NCBI RefSeq assembly: GCF_042242105.1
Contig: NC_092030.1
Location: forward strand, 1-64,000
Length of the DNA: 64,000 nt
Source: Pempheris klunzingeri
Lineage: Eukaryota; Chordata; Actinopteri; Acropomatiformes; Pempheridae
Direction: 5' to 3'
This document shows, in pieces, positions 1 to 11,646 of the stretch. The notes beneath the pieces are model-generated. The model searched no databases. It saw only the letters and a list, made by a program, of their open reading frames with translations, and had not been told where the DNA came from. Each line of letters opens with the position of its first letter. Positions within the stretch are counted from its first letter, which is position 1. The translations under genes were made by a program, and so were the position numbers.

Positions 1-3000
1 CTAACCCTAACCCTAACCCTAACCCTAACCCTAACCCTAACCTAACCCTAACCCTAACCCTAACCCTAACCCTAACCCTAACCCTAACCCTAACCCTAAC
101 CTAACCCTAACCCTAACCCTAACCCTAACCCTAACCCCTAACCCTAACCCTAACCCTAACCCTAACCCTAACCCTAACCCTAACCCTAACCCTAACCCTA
201 ACCCTAACCCTAACCCTAACCCTAACCCTAACCCTAACCCTAACCCTAACCCTAACCCTAACCCTAACCCTAACCTAACCCTAACCCTAACCCTAACCCT
301 AACCCTAACCCTAACCCTAACCCTAACCCTAACCCTAACCCTAACCCTAACCCTAACCCTAACCCTAACCCTAACCCTAACCCTAACCCTAACCCTAACC
401 CTAACCCTAACCCTAACCCTAACCCTAACCCTAACCCTAACCCTAACCCTAACCCTAACCCTAACCCTAACCCTAACCCTAACCCTAACCCTAACCCTAA
501 CCCTAACCCTAACCCTAACCCTAACCCTAACCCTAACCCTAACCCTAACCCTAACCCTAACCCTAACCCTAACCCTAACCCTAACCCTAACCCTAACCCT
601 AACCCTAACCCTAACCCTAACCCTAACCCTAACCCTAACCCTAACCCTAACCCTAACCCTAACCCTAACCCTAACCCTAACCCTAACCCTAACCCTAACC
701 CTAACCCTAACCCTAACCCTAACCCTAACCCTAACCCTAACCCTAACCCTAACCCTAACCCTAACCCTAACCCTAACCCTAACCCTAACCCTAACCCTAA
801 CCCTAACCCTAACCCTAACCCTAACCCTAACCCTAACCCTAACCCTAACCCTAACCCTAACCCTAACCCTAACCCTAACCCTAACCCTAACCCTAACCCT
901 AACCCTAACCCTAACCCTAACCCTAACCCTAACCCTAACCCTAACCCTAACCCTAACCCTAACCCTAACCCTAACCCTAACCCTAACCCTAACCCTAACC
1001 CTAACCCTAACCCTAACCCTAACCCTAACCCTAACCCTAACCCTAACCCTAACCCTAACCCTAACCCTAACCCTAACCCTAACCCTAACCCTAACCCTAA
1101 CCCTAACCCTAACCCTAACCCTAACCCTAACCCTAACCCTAACCCTAACCCTAACCCTAACCCTAACCCTAACCCTAACCCTAACCCTAACCCTAACCCT
1201 AACCCTAACCCTAACCCTAACCCTAACCCTAACCCTAACCCTAACCCTAACCCTAACCCTAACCCTAACCCTAACCCTAACCCTAACCCTAACCCTAACC
1301 CTAACCCTAACCCTAACCCTAACCCTAACCCTAACCCTAACCCTAACCCTAACCCTAACCCTAACCCTAACCCTAACCCTAACCCTAACCCTAACCCTAA
1401 CCCTAACCCTAACCCTAACCCTAACCCTAACCCTAACCCTAACCCTAACCCTAACCCTAACCCTAACCCTAACCCTAACCCTAACCCTAACCCTAACCCT
1501 AACCCTAACCCTAACCCTAACCCTAACCCTAACCCTAACCCTAACCCTAACCCTAACCCTAACCCTAACCCTAACCCTAACCCTAACCCTAACCCTAACC
1601 CTAACCCTAACCCTAACCCTAACCCTAACCCTAACCCTAACCCTAACCCTAACCCTAACCCTAACCCTAACCCTAACCCTAACCCTAACCCTAACCCTAA
1701 CCCTAACCCTAACCCTAACCCTAACCCTAACCCTAACCCTAACCCTAACCCTAACCCTAACCCTAACCCTAACCCTAACCCTAACCCTAACCCTAACCCT
1801 AACCCTAACCCTAACCCTAACCCTAACCCTAACCCTAACCCTAACCCTAACCCTAACCCTAACCCTAACCCTAACCCTAACCCTAACCCTAACCCTAACC
1901 CTAACCCTAACCCTAACCCTAACCCTAACCCTAACCCTAACCCTAACCCTAACCCTAACCCTAACCCTAACCCTAACCCTAACCCTAACCCTAACCCTAA
2001 CCCTAACCCTAACCCTAACCCTAACCCTAACCCTAACCCTAACCCTAACCCTAACCCTAACCCTAACCCTAACCCTAACCCTAACCCTAACCCTAACCCT
2101 AACCCTAACCCTAACCCTAACCCTAACCCTAACCCTAACCCTAACCCTAACCCTAACCCTAACCCTAACCCTAACCCTAACCCTAACCCTAACCCTAACC
2201 CTAACCCTAACCCTAACCCTAACCCTAACCCTAACCCTAACCCTAACCCTAACCCTAACCCTAACCCTAACCCTAACCCTAACCCTAACCCTAACCCTAA
2301 CCCTAACCCTAACCCTAACCCTAACCCTAACCCTAACCCTAACCCTAACCCTAACCCTAACCCTAACCCTAACCCTAACCCTAACCCTAACCCTAACCCT
2401 AACCCTAACCCTAACCCTAACCCTAACCCTAACCCTAACCCTAACCCTAACCCTAACCCTAACCCTAACCCTAACCCTAACCCTAACCCTAACCCTAACC
2501 CTAACCCTAACCCTAACCCTAACCCTAACCCTAACCCTAACCCTAACCCTAACCCTAACCCTAACCCTAACCCTAACCCTAACCCTAACCCTAACCCTAA
2601 CCCTAACCCTAACCCTAACCCTAACCCTAACCCTAACCCTAACCCTAACCCTAACCCTAACCCTAACCCTAACCCTAACCCTAACCCTAACCCTAACCCT
2701 AACCCTAACCCTAACCCTAACCCTAACCCTAACCCTAACCCTAACCCTAACCCTAACCCTAACCCTAACCCTAACCCTAACCCTAACCCTAACCCTAACC
2801 CTAACCCTAACCCTAACCCTAACCCTAACCCTAACCCTAACCCTAACCCTAACCCTAACCCTAACCCTAACCCTAACCCTAACCCTAACCCTAACCCTAA
2901 CCCTAACCCTAACCCTAACCCTAACCCTAACCCTAACCCTAACCCTAACCCTAACCCTAACCCTAACCCTAACCCTAACCCTAACCCTAACCCTAACCCT

Positions 3001-4596
3001 AACCCTAACCCTAACCCTAACCCTAACCCTAACCCTAACCCTAACCCTAACCCTAACCCTAACCCTAACCCTAACCCTAACCCTAACCCTAACCCTAACC
3101 CTAACCCTAACCCTAACCCTAACCCTAACCCTAACCCTAACCCTAACCCTAACCCTAACCCTAACCCTAACCCTAACCCTAACCCTAACCCTAACCCTAA
3201 CCCTAACCCTAACCCTAACCCTAACCCTAACCCTAACCCTAACCCTAACCCTAACCCTAACCCTAACCCTAACCCTAACCCTAACCCTAACCCTAACCCT
3301 AACCCTAACCCTAACCCTAACCCTAACCCTAACCCTAACCCTAACCCTAACCCTAACCCTAACCCTAACCCTAACCCTAACCCTAACCCTAACCCTAACC
3401 CTAACCCTAACCCTAACCCTAACCCTAACCCTAACCCTAACCCTAACCCTAACCCTAACCCTAACCCTAACCCTAACCCTAACCCTAACCCTAACCCTAA
3501 CCCTAACCCTAACCCTAACCCTAACCCTAACCCTAACCCTAACCCTAACCCTAACCCTAACCCTAACCCTAACCCTAACCCTAACCCTAACCCTAACCCT
3601 AACCCTAACCCTAACCCTAACCCTAACCCTAACCCTAACCCTAACCCTAACCCTAACCCTAACCCTAACCCTAACCCTAACCCTAACCCTAACCCTAACC
3701 CTAACCCTAACCCTAACCCTAACCCTAACCCTAACCCTAACCCTAACCCTAACCCTAACCCTAACCCTAACCCTAACCCTAACCCTAACCCTAACCCTAA
3801 CCCTAACCCTAACCCTAACCCTAACCCTAACCCTAACCCTAACCCTAACCCTAACCCTAACCCTAACCCTAACCCTAACCCTAACCCTAACCCTAACCCT
3901 AACCCTAACCCTAACCCTAACCCTAACCCTAACCCTAACCCTAACCCTAACCCTAACCCTAACCCTAACCCTAACCCTAACCCTAACCCTAACCCTAACC
4001 CTAACCCTAACCCTAACCCTAACCCTAACCCTAACCCTAACCCTAACCCTAACCCTAACCCTAACCCTAACCCTAACCCTAACCCTAACCCTAACCCTAA
4101 CCCTAACCCTAACCCTAACCCTAACCCTAACCCTAACCCTAACCCTAACCCTAACCCTAACCCTAACCCTAACCCTAACCCTAACCCTAACCCTAACCCT
4201 AACCCTAACCCTAACCCTAACCCTAACCCTAACCCTAACCCTAACCCTAACCCTAACCCTAACCCTAACCCTAACCCTAACCCTAACCCTAACCCTAACC
4301 CTAACCCTAACCCTAACCCTAACCCTAACCCTAACCCTAACCCTAACCCTAACCCTAACCCTAACCCTAACCCTAACCCTAACCCTAACCCTAACCCTAA
4401 CCCTAACCCTAACCCTAACCCTAACCCTAACCCTAACCCTAACCCTAACCCTAACCCTAACCCTAACCCTAACCCTAACCCTAACCCTAACCCTAACCCT
4501 AACCCTAACCCTAACCCTAACCCTAACCCTAACCCTAACCCTAACCCTAACCCTAACCCTAACCCTAACCCTAACCCTAACCCTAACCCTAACCCT
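1..4596 (+). repeat. Terminal telomere array (CCCTAA)n
   Basis: The + strand is a tandem array of CCCTAA, the C-rich strand of the vertebrate TTAGGG telomere, running from the first base to the first non-telomeric base at 4597. From about 290 to 4596 every 60-base block is ten perfect units. In the first 290 bases there are units with a lost C (near 40-46, 100 and 270) and one with an extra C (near 136). A very long open frame of alternating residues on the opposite strand is an artefact of the repeat. The orientation makes position 1 the distal side. Confidence 0.99.
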
Positions 4597-5583
4597 GCAC
4601 CAGCCCTGTGGCCAGTGCATACCCAGCACCCCTTCGGGGGCGCTGGGAAGACCCAGAACCTAACCCTAATCCTAATCCTGAGTCTAACCCTAATCCTAAT
4701 CCTGAGTCTAACCCTAATCCTAATCCTGAGTCTAACCCTAGGTCTAAGCTCTCCCTCTACAAAACCCTTACCTTAACCACTCTCCTTTAGTGCAGCCCTA
4801 ACCCTAGCAAAAAACACCCTACAATCCACTCCAAAACACCCCCCAGACAACCCTACAATCAACTCCAAAACACCCTCCAAAACACCCCCCAATCCACTCC
4901 AAATGGCCTCAAATGCACCCCTAGGCACTTCCTGGAAACACCTAGGGACAAAAAACACTTGGTCATATTTTCACTCACTATAGTCAATGCAACTTTTCAA
5001 CATAACTCGCCCTAGGAATGTCCCACCAACACCATTCAACCACCCCTAGGCTCCCCTTAAGCCAAGCTACCCGACCCTAGGATTTCAGCTCCACAGCGCC
5101 AACTACTGGTCGACCACTTTTCCAAAAAACACTCTCCAGGACACCCTCCAATCAACTCCAAATGGCCTGAAACGCGCTCCTAAACACTTTCTGGGGGAAC
5201 TTTTTTCAAAAAAACACTTTGAAAAATTTCACCTCACTCAACTCTATGGGGAATTTTCAAACGCCTATAACTTTAAAACCACACCTCCTAGCGCTTTGCA
5301 AACCACTTCCGCCTGCCATAATTCGGCCCTTCTGAACACGCCAGGCTTGGTCCCGTCTCTCTACGACCTTCCCTTCCGGAGATACAACAAAAACAAACTT
5401 TTTTTCGCTACTTACGCCCACTTCCCGACGTCACAGCCACTAGGGGGACCCACCAAACGAAAGACAGCCTATGGAAATGGGGGGGTACCACCCACTTTCA
5501 GCTCTCTACCTCCAACGGTTCGGGAGTTATCACCCAAAAACAGGACCATCAAATTTGATGATCGTGGTTATTACCCCCCTTAC
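4597..5583 (+). repeat. Subtelomeric unit U1, full length, type-1 3' end
   Basis: This is the most distal full-length copy of the main subtelomeric unit. It opens with a GC-rich head containing CCCC-TTCG-GGGG, then several AATCCTGAGTCTAACCCT variant telomeric repeats (about 4660-4740). A body of short A-rich motifs (CTCCAAAACACCC and similar, 4800-5180) and a well conserved 3' half (about 5170-5583) follow. The type-1 end has the 14-base palindrome CATCAAATTTGATG, then TTATTACCCCCCTTAC and the telomeric array. Short open frames exist only from TTG and stay open only because the copies are nearly identical. I see no coding support. Confidence 0.9.
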
Positions 5584-5638
5584 CTAACCCTAACCCTAAC
5601 CCTAACCCTAACCCTAACCCTAACCCTAACCCTAACCC
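5584..5638 (+). repeat. Interstitial telomeric array
   Basis: About nine CCCTAA units between U1 and the next fragment, starting in the phase CTAACC directly after TTAC. Confidence 0.95.
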
Positions 5639-5705
5639 GGTTCGGGAGTTATCACCCAAAAACAGGACCATCAAATTTGATGATCGTGGTTATTACCCCC
5701 CTTAC
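5639..5705 (+). repeat. Subtelomeric unit fragment, 3' 67 bases only
   Basis: A repeat of the last 67 bases of U1, beginning at GGTTCGGGAGTTATC. It is joined directly to CCCTAACCC on its left and to CTAACC on its right. It is the shortest 5'-truncated copy with the complete type-1 3' end. Confidence 0.9.
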
Positions 5706-5749
5706 CTAACCCTAACCCTAACCCTAACCCTAACCCTAACCCTAACCTA
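5706..5749 (+). repeat. Interstitial telomeric array
   Basis: About seven CCCTAA units, one of them short, grading into the variant repeats that open U2. Confidence 0.9.
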
Positions 5750-6656
5750 ACCCTAATCCTGAGTCTAACCCTAATCCTGAGTCTAACCCTAGGTCTAAGC
5801 TCTCCCTCTACAAAACCCTTACCTTAACCACTCTCCTTTAGTGCAGCCCTAACCCTAGCAAAAAACACCCTCCGGAACACCCTACAATCCACTCCAAAAC
5901 ACCCCCCAGACAACCCTCCAATCAACTACAAAACACCCTACAAAACACCCCCCAGATAACCCTCCAATCCACTCCAAATGGCCTATAATGCACCCCTAGG
6001 CACTTCCTGGAAACACCTAGGGACAAAAAACACTTGGGCAAATTTTCAACCACTATAGTCAATGCAACTTTTCCTCATAACTCGCCCTAGGAATGTCCCA
6101 CCCACACCATTCAACCACCCCTAGGCTCCCCTTAAGCCAAGCTACCCCACCCTAGGATTCCAGCTCCACAGCGCCAACTACTGGACGGCCACTTTTCCAA
6201 ATAACACTCTCCAGGACACCCTCCAATCAACTCCAAATGGCCTGAAACGCGCTCCTAAACACTTTCTGGGGGAACTTTTTTCAAAAAAACACTTAGGAAA
6301 ATTTCACCTCACTCAACTCTATGGGGAATTTTCAAACGCCTATAACTTTAAAACCACACCTCCTAGCGCTTTGCAAACCACTTCCGCCTGCCATAATTCG
6401 GCCCTTCTGAACACGCCAGGCTTGGTCCCGTCTCTCTACGACCTTCCCTTCCGGAGATACAACAAAAACAAACTTTTTTTCGCTACTTACGCCCACTTCC
6501 CGACGTCACAGCCACTAGGGGGACCCACCAAACGAAAGACAGCCTATGGAAATGGGGGGGTAGGAAAAACCTCAACTCTCTAGCTCACAAGCTTCTTCAG
6601 TTACCGGCCAGTCTGAGGATCGCCGTTTCGGCGATCGTGGTTATTACCCCCCTTAC
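5750..6656 (+). repeat. Subtelomeric unit U2, type-2 3' end
   Basis: This copy starts within the variant TCCTGAGTCTAACCC repeats, lacks the GC-rich head, and carries the whole body. After the shared GGAAATGGGGGGGTA the sequence differs from U1. It reads GGAAAAACCTC..., then an 8-base-pair hairpin (GATCGCCG-TTT-CGGCGATC, 6618-6636), then the same GTGGTTATTACCCCCCTTAC tail. The two end types share the last 20 bases but not the 60-80 before them. Confidence 0.9.
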
Positions 6657-6691
6657 CTAACCCTAACCCTAACCCTAACCCTAACCCTAAC
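6657..6691 (+). repeat. Interstitial telomeric array
   Basis: About six CCCTAA units between U2 and U3, starting CTAACC after TTAC. Confidence 0.95.
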
Positions 6692-7702
6692 CCTTCTAAC
6701 CCTGAGTCTAACCCTGAGTCTAACCCTGAGTCTAACCCTGAGTCTAACCCTAACCCTGAGTCTAACCCTGAGTCTAACCCTGAGTCTAACCCTGAGTCTA
6801 ACCCTAATCCTAATCCTGAGTCTAACCCTAATCCTGAGTCTAACCCTAGGTCTAAGCTCTCCCTCTACAAAACCCTTACCTTAACCACACTCCTTTAGTG
6901 CAGCCCTAACCCTAGCGAAAACACCCCCCAGACAACCCTCCAATCCACTCCAAAACACCCCCCAGACAACCCTCCAATCAACTCCAAAACACCCCCCAGA
7001 TAACCCTCCAAACCACTCCAAATGGCCTCAAATGCACCCCTAGGCACTTCCTGGAAACACCTAGGGACAAAAAACACGTGGGCAAATTTTCACTCACTAT
7101 AGTCAATGCAACTTTTCAACATAACTCGCCCTAGGAATGTCCCACCAACACCATTCAACCACCCCTAGGCTCCCCTTAAGCCAAGCTACCACACCCTAGG
7201 ATTCCAGCTCCACAGCGCCAACTACTGGACGGCCACTTTTCCAAAAAACACTCTCCAGGACACCCTCCAATCAACTCCAAATGGCCTGAAACGCGCTCCT
7301 AAACACTTTCTGGGGGAACTTTTTGCAAAAAAACACTTTGAAAAATTTCACCTCACTCAACTCTATGGGGAATTTTCAAACGCCTATAACTTTAAAACCA
7401 CACCTCCTAGCGCTTTGCAAACCACTTCCGCCTGCCATAATTCGGCCCTTCTGAACACGCCAGGCTTGGTCCCGTCTCTCTACGACCTTCCCTTCCGGAG
7501 ATACAACAAAAACAAACTTTTTTTCGCTACTTACGCCCACTTCCCGACCTCACAGCCACTAGGGGGACCCACCAAACGAAAGACAGCCTATGGAAATGGG
7601 GGGGTACCACCCACTTTCAGCTCTCTACCTCCAACGGTTCGGGAGTTATCACCCAAAAACAGGACCATCAAATTTGATGATCGTGGTTATTACCCCCCTT
7701 AC
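6692..7702 (+). repeat. Subtelomeric unit U3, type-1 3' end
   Basis: A near full-length copy with an expanded head of about ten CCCTGAGTCTAA / AATCCTGAGTCTAA variant repeats (6692-6850), then the standard body and type-1 end. Relative to U1 it has small differences, for example CCGACCTCACAG where most copies read CCGACGTCACAG (near 7545). Confidence 0.9.
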
Positions 7703-7740
7703 CTAACCCTAACCCTAACCCTAACCCTAACCCTAACCCT
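7703..7740 (+). repeat. Interstitial telomeric array
   Basis: About six CCCTAA units between U3 and U4. Confidence 0.95.
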
Positions 7741-8206
7741 ACTTTTACAAAAAACACTCTCCAGGACACCCTCCAATCAACTCCAAATGGCCTGAAACGC
7801 GCTCTTAAACACTTTCTGGGGGAACTTTTTTCAAAAAAACACTTTGAAAAATTTCACCTCACTCAACTCTATGGGGAATTTTCAAACGCCTATAACTTTA
7901 AAACCACACCTCCTAGCGCTTTGCAAACCACTTCCGCCTGCCATAATTCGGCCCTTCTGAACACGCCAGCCTTGGTCCCGTCTCTCTACGACCTTCCCTT
8001 CCGGAGATACAACAAAAACAAACTTTTTTTCCCTACTTACGCCCACTTCCCGACGTCACAGCCACTAGGGGGACCCACCAAACGAAAGACAGCCTATGGA
8101 AATGGGGGGGTAGGAAAAACCTCAACTCTCTAGCTCACAAGCTTCTTCAGTTACCGGCCAGTCTGAGGATCGCCGTTTCGGCGATCGTGGTTATTACCCC
8201 CCTTAC
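7741..8206 (+). repeat. Subtelomeric unit U4, 5'-truncated, type-2 3' end
   Basis: Begins abruptly after CCCTAACCCT at ACTTTTACAAAAAACACTC, which corresponds to the middle of the full unit. It runs to the type-2 hairpin end (GATCGCCG-TTT-CGGCGATC near 8168-8186). Confidence 0.9.
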
Positions 8207-8318
8207 CTAACCCTAACCCTAACCCTAACCCTAACCCTAACTCTAACCCTAACCCTAACCCTAACCCTCTAACCCTAACCCTAACCCTAACCCTAACCCT
8301 AACCCTAACCCTAACCCT
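8207..8318 (+). repeat. Interstitial telomeric array
   Basis: About 18 CCCTAA units with one CTCTAA variant and one partial unit. Confidence 0.95.
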
Positions 8319-8726
8319 GCTCCTAAACACTTTCTGGGGGAACTTTTTTCAAAAAAACACTTTGAAAAATTTCACCTCACTCAACTCTATGGGGAATTTT
8401 CAAACGCCTATAACTTTAAAACCACACCTCCTAGCGCTTTGCAAACCACTTCCGCCTGCCATAATTCGGCCCTTCTGAACACGCCAGGCTTGGTCCCGTC
8501 TCTCTACGACCTTCCCTTCCGGAGATACAACAAAAACAAACTTTTTTTCGCTACTTACGCCCACTTCCCGACGTCACAGCCACTAGGGGGACCCACCAAA
8601 CGAAAGACAGCCTATGGAAATGGGGGGGTACCACCCACTTTCAGCTCTCTACCTCCAACGGTTCGGGAGTTATCACCCAAAAACAGGACCATCAAATTTG
8701 ATGATCGTGGTTATTACCCCCCTTAC
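8319..8726 (+). repeat. Subtelomeric unit U5, 5'-truncated, type-1 3' end
   Basis: Starts at GCTCCTAAACACTTTC immediately after CCCTAACCCT and runs to the type-1 end. The same truncation point occurs in U6, which suggests the two copies arose by local duplication. Confidence 0.9.
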
Positions 8727-8787
8727 CTAACCTAACCCTAACCCTAACCCTAACCCTAACCCTAACCCTAACCCTAACCCTAACCCT
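8727..8787 (+). repeat. Interstitial telomeric array
   Basis: About ten CCCTAA units; the first is CTAACC followed by another short unit. Confidence 0.95.
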
Positions 8788-9195
8788 GCTCCTAAACACT
8801 TTCTGGGGGAACTTTTTTCAAAAAAACACTTTGAAAAATTTCACCTCACTCAACTCTATGGGGAATTTTCAAACGCCTATAACTTTAAAACCACACCTCC
8901 TAGCGCTTTGCAAACCACTTCCGCCTGCCATAATTCGGCCCTTCTGAACACGCCAGGCTTGGTCCCGTCTCTCTACGACCTTCCCTTCCGGAGATACAAC
9001 AAAAACAAACTTTTTTTCGCTACTTACGCCCACTTCCCGACGTCACAGCCACTAGGGGGACCCACCAAACGAAAGACAGCCTATGGAAATGGGGGGGTAC
9101 CACCCACTTTCAGCTCTCTACCTCCAACGGTTCGGGAGTTATCACCCAAAAACAGGACCATCAAATTTGATGATCGTGGTTATTACCCCCCTTAC
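8788..9195 (+). repeat. Subtelomeric unit U6, 5'-truncated, type-1 3' end
   Basis: Same start, length (408 bases) and end as U5. By eye the sequence appears identical to U5. Confidence 0.9.
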
Positions 9196-9239
9196 CTAAC
9201 CCTAACCCTAACCCTAACCCTAACCCTAACCCTAACCCT
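9196..9239 (+). repeat. Interstitial telomeric array
   Basis: About seven CCCTAA units between U6 and U7. Confidence 0.95.
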
Positions 9240-10226
9240 GCACCAGCCCTGTGGCCAGTGCATACCCAGCACCCCTTCGGGGGCGCTGGGAAGACCCAGA
9301 ACCTAACCCTAATCCTAATCCTGAGTCTAACCCTAATCCTAATCCTGAGTCTAACCCTAATCCTAATCCTGAGTCTAACCCTAGGTCTAAGCTCTCCCTC
9401 TACAAAACCCTTACCTTAACCACTCTCCTTTAGTGCAGCCCTAACCCTAGCAAAAAACACCCTACAATCCACTCCAAAACACCCCCCAGACAACCCTACA
9501 ATCAACTCCAAAACACCCTCCAAAACACCCCCCAATCCACTCCAAATGGCCTCAAATGCACCCCTAGGCACTTCCTGGAAACACCTAGGGACAAAAAACA
9601 CTTGGTCATATTTTCACTCACTATAGTCAATGCAACTTTTCAACATAACTCGCCCTAGGAATGTCCCACCAACACCATTCAACCACCCCTAGGCTCCCCT
9701 TAAGCCAAGCTACCCGACCCTAGGATTTCAGCTCCACAGCGCCAACTACTGGTCGACCACTTTTCCAAAAAACACTCTCCAGGACACCCTCCAATCAACT
9801 CCAAATGGCCTGAAACGCGCTCCTAAACACTTTCTGGGGGAACTTTTTTCAAAAAAACACTTTGAAAAATTTCACCTCACTCAACTCTATGGGGAATTTT
9901 CAAACGCCTATAACTTTAAAACCACACCTCCTAGCGCTTTGCAAACCACTTCCGCCTGCCATAATTCGGCCCTTCTGAACACGCCAGGCTTGGTCCCGTC
10001 TCTCTACGACCTTCCCTTCCGGAGATACAACAAAAACAAACTTTTTTTCGCTACTTACGCCCACTTCCCGACGTCACAGCCACTAGGGGGACCCACCAAA
10101 CGAAAGACAGCCTATGGAAATGGGGGGGTACCACCCACTTTCAGCTCTCTACCTCCAACGGTTCGGGAGTTATCACCCAAAAACAGGACCATCAAATTTG
10201 ATGATCGTGGTTATTACCCCCCTTAC
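9240..10226 (+). repeat. Subtelomeric unit U7, full length, type-1 3' end
   Basis: An apparently identical copy of U1 at a constant offset of 4643 bases, including the GC-rich head and the variant telomeric repeats. It is the most proximal copy of the main unit. Confidence 0.9.
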
Positions 10227-10278
10227 CTAACCCTAACCCTAACCCTAACCCTAACCCTAACCCTAACCCTAACCCTAA
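10227..10278 (+). repeat. Interstitial telomeric array
   Basis: About eight CCCTAA units between U7 and the AT-rich second family. Confidence 0.95.
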
Positions 10279-10648
10279 TTAAAAATTAAAATTTGGAAAT
10301 TTAATTTGAATTGAATTAGACTAATTGGAATTTGATTTGATTTGATTTGAAATTTGTTTTGATTTGATTGATTGGTTTAATTATTTATTAAATAAATAGA
10401 TTAAACAATTAATTAAATAGATAAATTAGTTAATTAATAGATATTAAAATTTGATTTCATTTGATAAAAAACAATTTAAATTCAATTAATTAATAACAAA
10501 GCCAAATTCATGAGTGGATTCGAGGAGGGGTGGACGGCAGTCAGGTACGGCGGAAGACGCCGCCGCCGTCCACCCACCAAGTGGCAGAACTGGGGGATGG
10601 ACCGTGCACCTCCTGCTCCTTATTGGGAGCAGGGTCAGGACACTGTAC
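10279..10648 (+). mobile_element. Second-family element R1: AT-rich leader plus Arg-rich ORF start
   Basis: About 230 bases of very AT-rich sequence lead to an ATG at 10510 in the frame M-S-G-F-E-E-G-W-T-A-V-R-Y-G-G-R-R-R-R-R, continuing through W-Q-N-W and D-R-A-P-P until the telomeric repeat at 10649. A stem CCTGCTCC/GGAGCAGG (10612-10633) lies 15 bases before the junction CTGTAC|CTAACC. Leader and ORF start are repeated in R3. The Arg-rich N-terminus resembles that of fish non-LTR or Penelope-type retroelement proteins by impression only. No reverse transcriptase is present. Confidence 0.6.
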
Positions 10649-10753
10649 CTAACCCTAACCCTAACCCTTAACCATTCCCACCTTATCTTTCCTAACCCTA
10701 ACCATTCCTAACCCTAACCTTAACCTTTTCCATTTCCTTCCTAACCCTAACCC
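10649..10753 (+). repeat. Degenerate interstitial telomeric array
   Basis: CCCTAA units mixed with CCATTCC and CCTTTTCC blocks. This is the most degenerate telomeric stretch in the subtelomere. Confidence 0.85.
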
Positions 10754-11634
10754 TTAATTAATTAATTAAAAATAAATAATTTAAAATTTAAATTGGTTAA
10801 ATACATAAATTTGAATAAAATTGGAGAATTGAAAAATTACTTAGGTTTAAATTCATGATTTTAAATTAATTTGGAGAATTAAAATTGATTAAAATTAGTT
10901 TCATAAATTAGCTGTAAAAACAATTAATACGGAATTCAAATTACTTACATCATTAAAAAACAATTTAAAAATTCATAAATATTAAACAAGTTAAAATGTA
11001 ATAATAAATAGTTAAAATACAAAAAGATTAAAAGTTTTAATTCATTTTAGTAATTTAATATCTTAAAAGTAGAGAATGGGTTTTAAATTTAAGTTATTTT
11101 CTAAAATAAACCAAGTTGTAAAAAAGGCGCAATTTAGGCAGGTATAAATAAAACTCATAGTATACTGCCTTCATTCTGAAGCTTACTTTCGAAGAGACAA
11201 CATCTCTGGAGCAAAGCTGACGGACCATATAGCAGCCAGTGCTTTTTTTTCAATTTGTGCCCTGCCTGAAGAAGACTTGTAATAAGTTGAAACGTCGCGC
11301 ATTGGGCACATTATTGAGTTTATTTAGATAGTTTTGATTTCATAAAATTTATTTTGTTTTATTTCATTTGATAATTCATTTTAATAAATATTAACATAAT
11401 TCATACATTTAATTCATAACTTTTTAATTGAACTTTATTAAAAAATAACAAAAACTTAATTGAAAAGAACAACAAAATTAAAATCATGGCCGATCGGGGC
11501 CGCTGGACGCGGGTGCGCTACGGGAAGCGACCTGCCCGGCAACAAAGGTCCAGGGACCGGGGAGGGAGACCAGCTTGGAGGAAGGACCGAGCACCTCCTG
11601 TCTCCTTCGGGAGACAGGCTCATTCGCCTTCCCC
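10754..11634 (+). mobile_element. Second-family element R2: AT-rich leader, ribozyme-like motif, Arg-rich ORF start
   Basis: About 360 bases of AT-rich DNA are followed by a more complex block (11120-11330) with a hammerhead-like core, then another AT-rich leader. An ATG at 11486 opens M-A-D-R-G-R-W-T-R-V-R-Y-G-K-R-P, continuing through D-R-A-P-P. A 9-base-pair hairpin with a TTCG loop (CCTGTCTCC-TTCG-GGAGACAGG, 11597-11618) precedes the telomeric repeat. The ORF aligns with R1 and R3 at W-T-x-V-R-Y-G and D-R-A-P-P but is clearly diverged. The order ribozyme, leader, ORF fits a Penelope-like element; this is inference. Confidence 0.55.
11257..11309 (+). ncRNA. Hammerhead-ribozyme-like motif
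   Basis: CTGAAGA (11266-11272, matching CUGANGA) is followed by a short stem ACTT/AAGT (11275-11278 with 11284-11287), GAAA (11289-11292) and C-GTC (11293-11296). Closing stem: TGC (11263-11265) pairs with GCG (11297-11299), and GTGCCC (11257-11262) pairs with GGGCAC (11304-11309), leaving a four-base bulge. This is the type-I hammerhead plan with a minimal stem III, as known in Penelope-like elements. There is an extra A after the first core block, so activity is uncertain. Confidence 0.45.
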
Positions 11635-11646
11635 TAACCCTAACCC
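11635..11646 (+). repeat. Very short interstitial telomeric array
   Basis: Two CCCTAA units between R2 and the next fragment. Confidence 0.85.

Noticed and set aside
37..4629. 1530-residue open frame on the - strand
   Set aside because: It is the telomeric repeat read in one frame (alternating Arg-Val or Leu-Gly).
5296..10289. Repeated 70-137 residue open frames in the subtelomeric units
   Set aside because: They begin at TTG, end in the telomeric repeat, show no domain, and stay open only because the copies are nearly identical.
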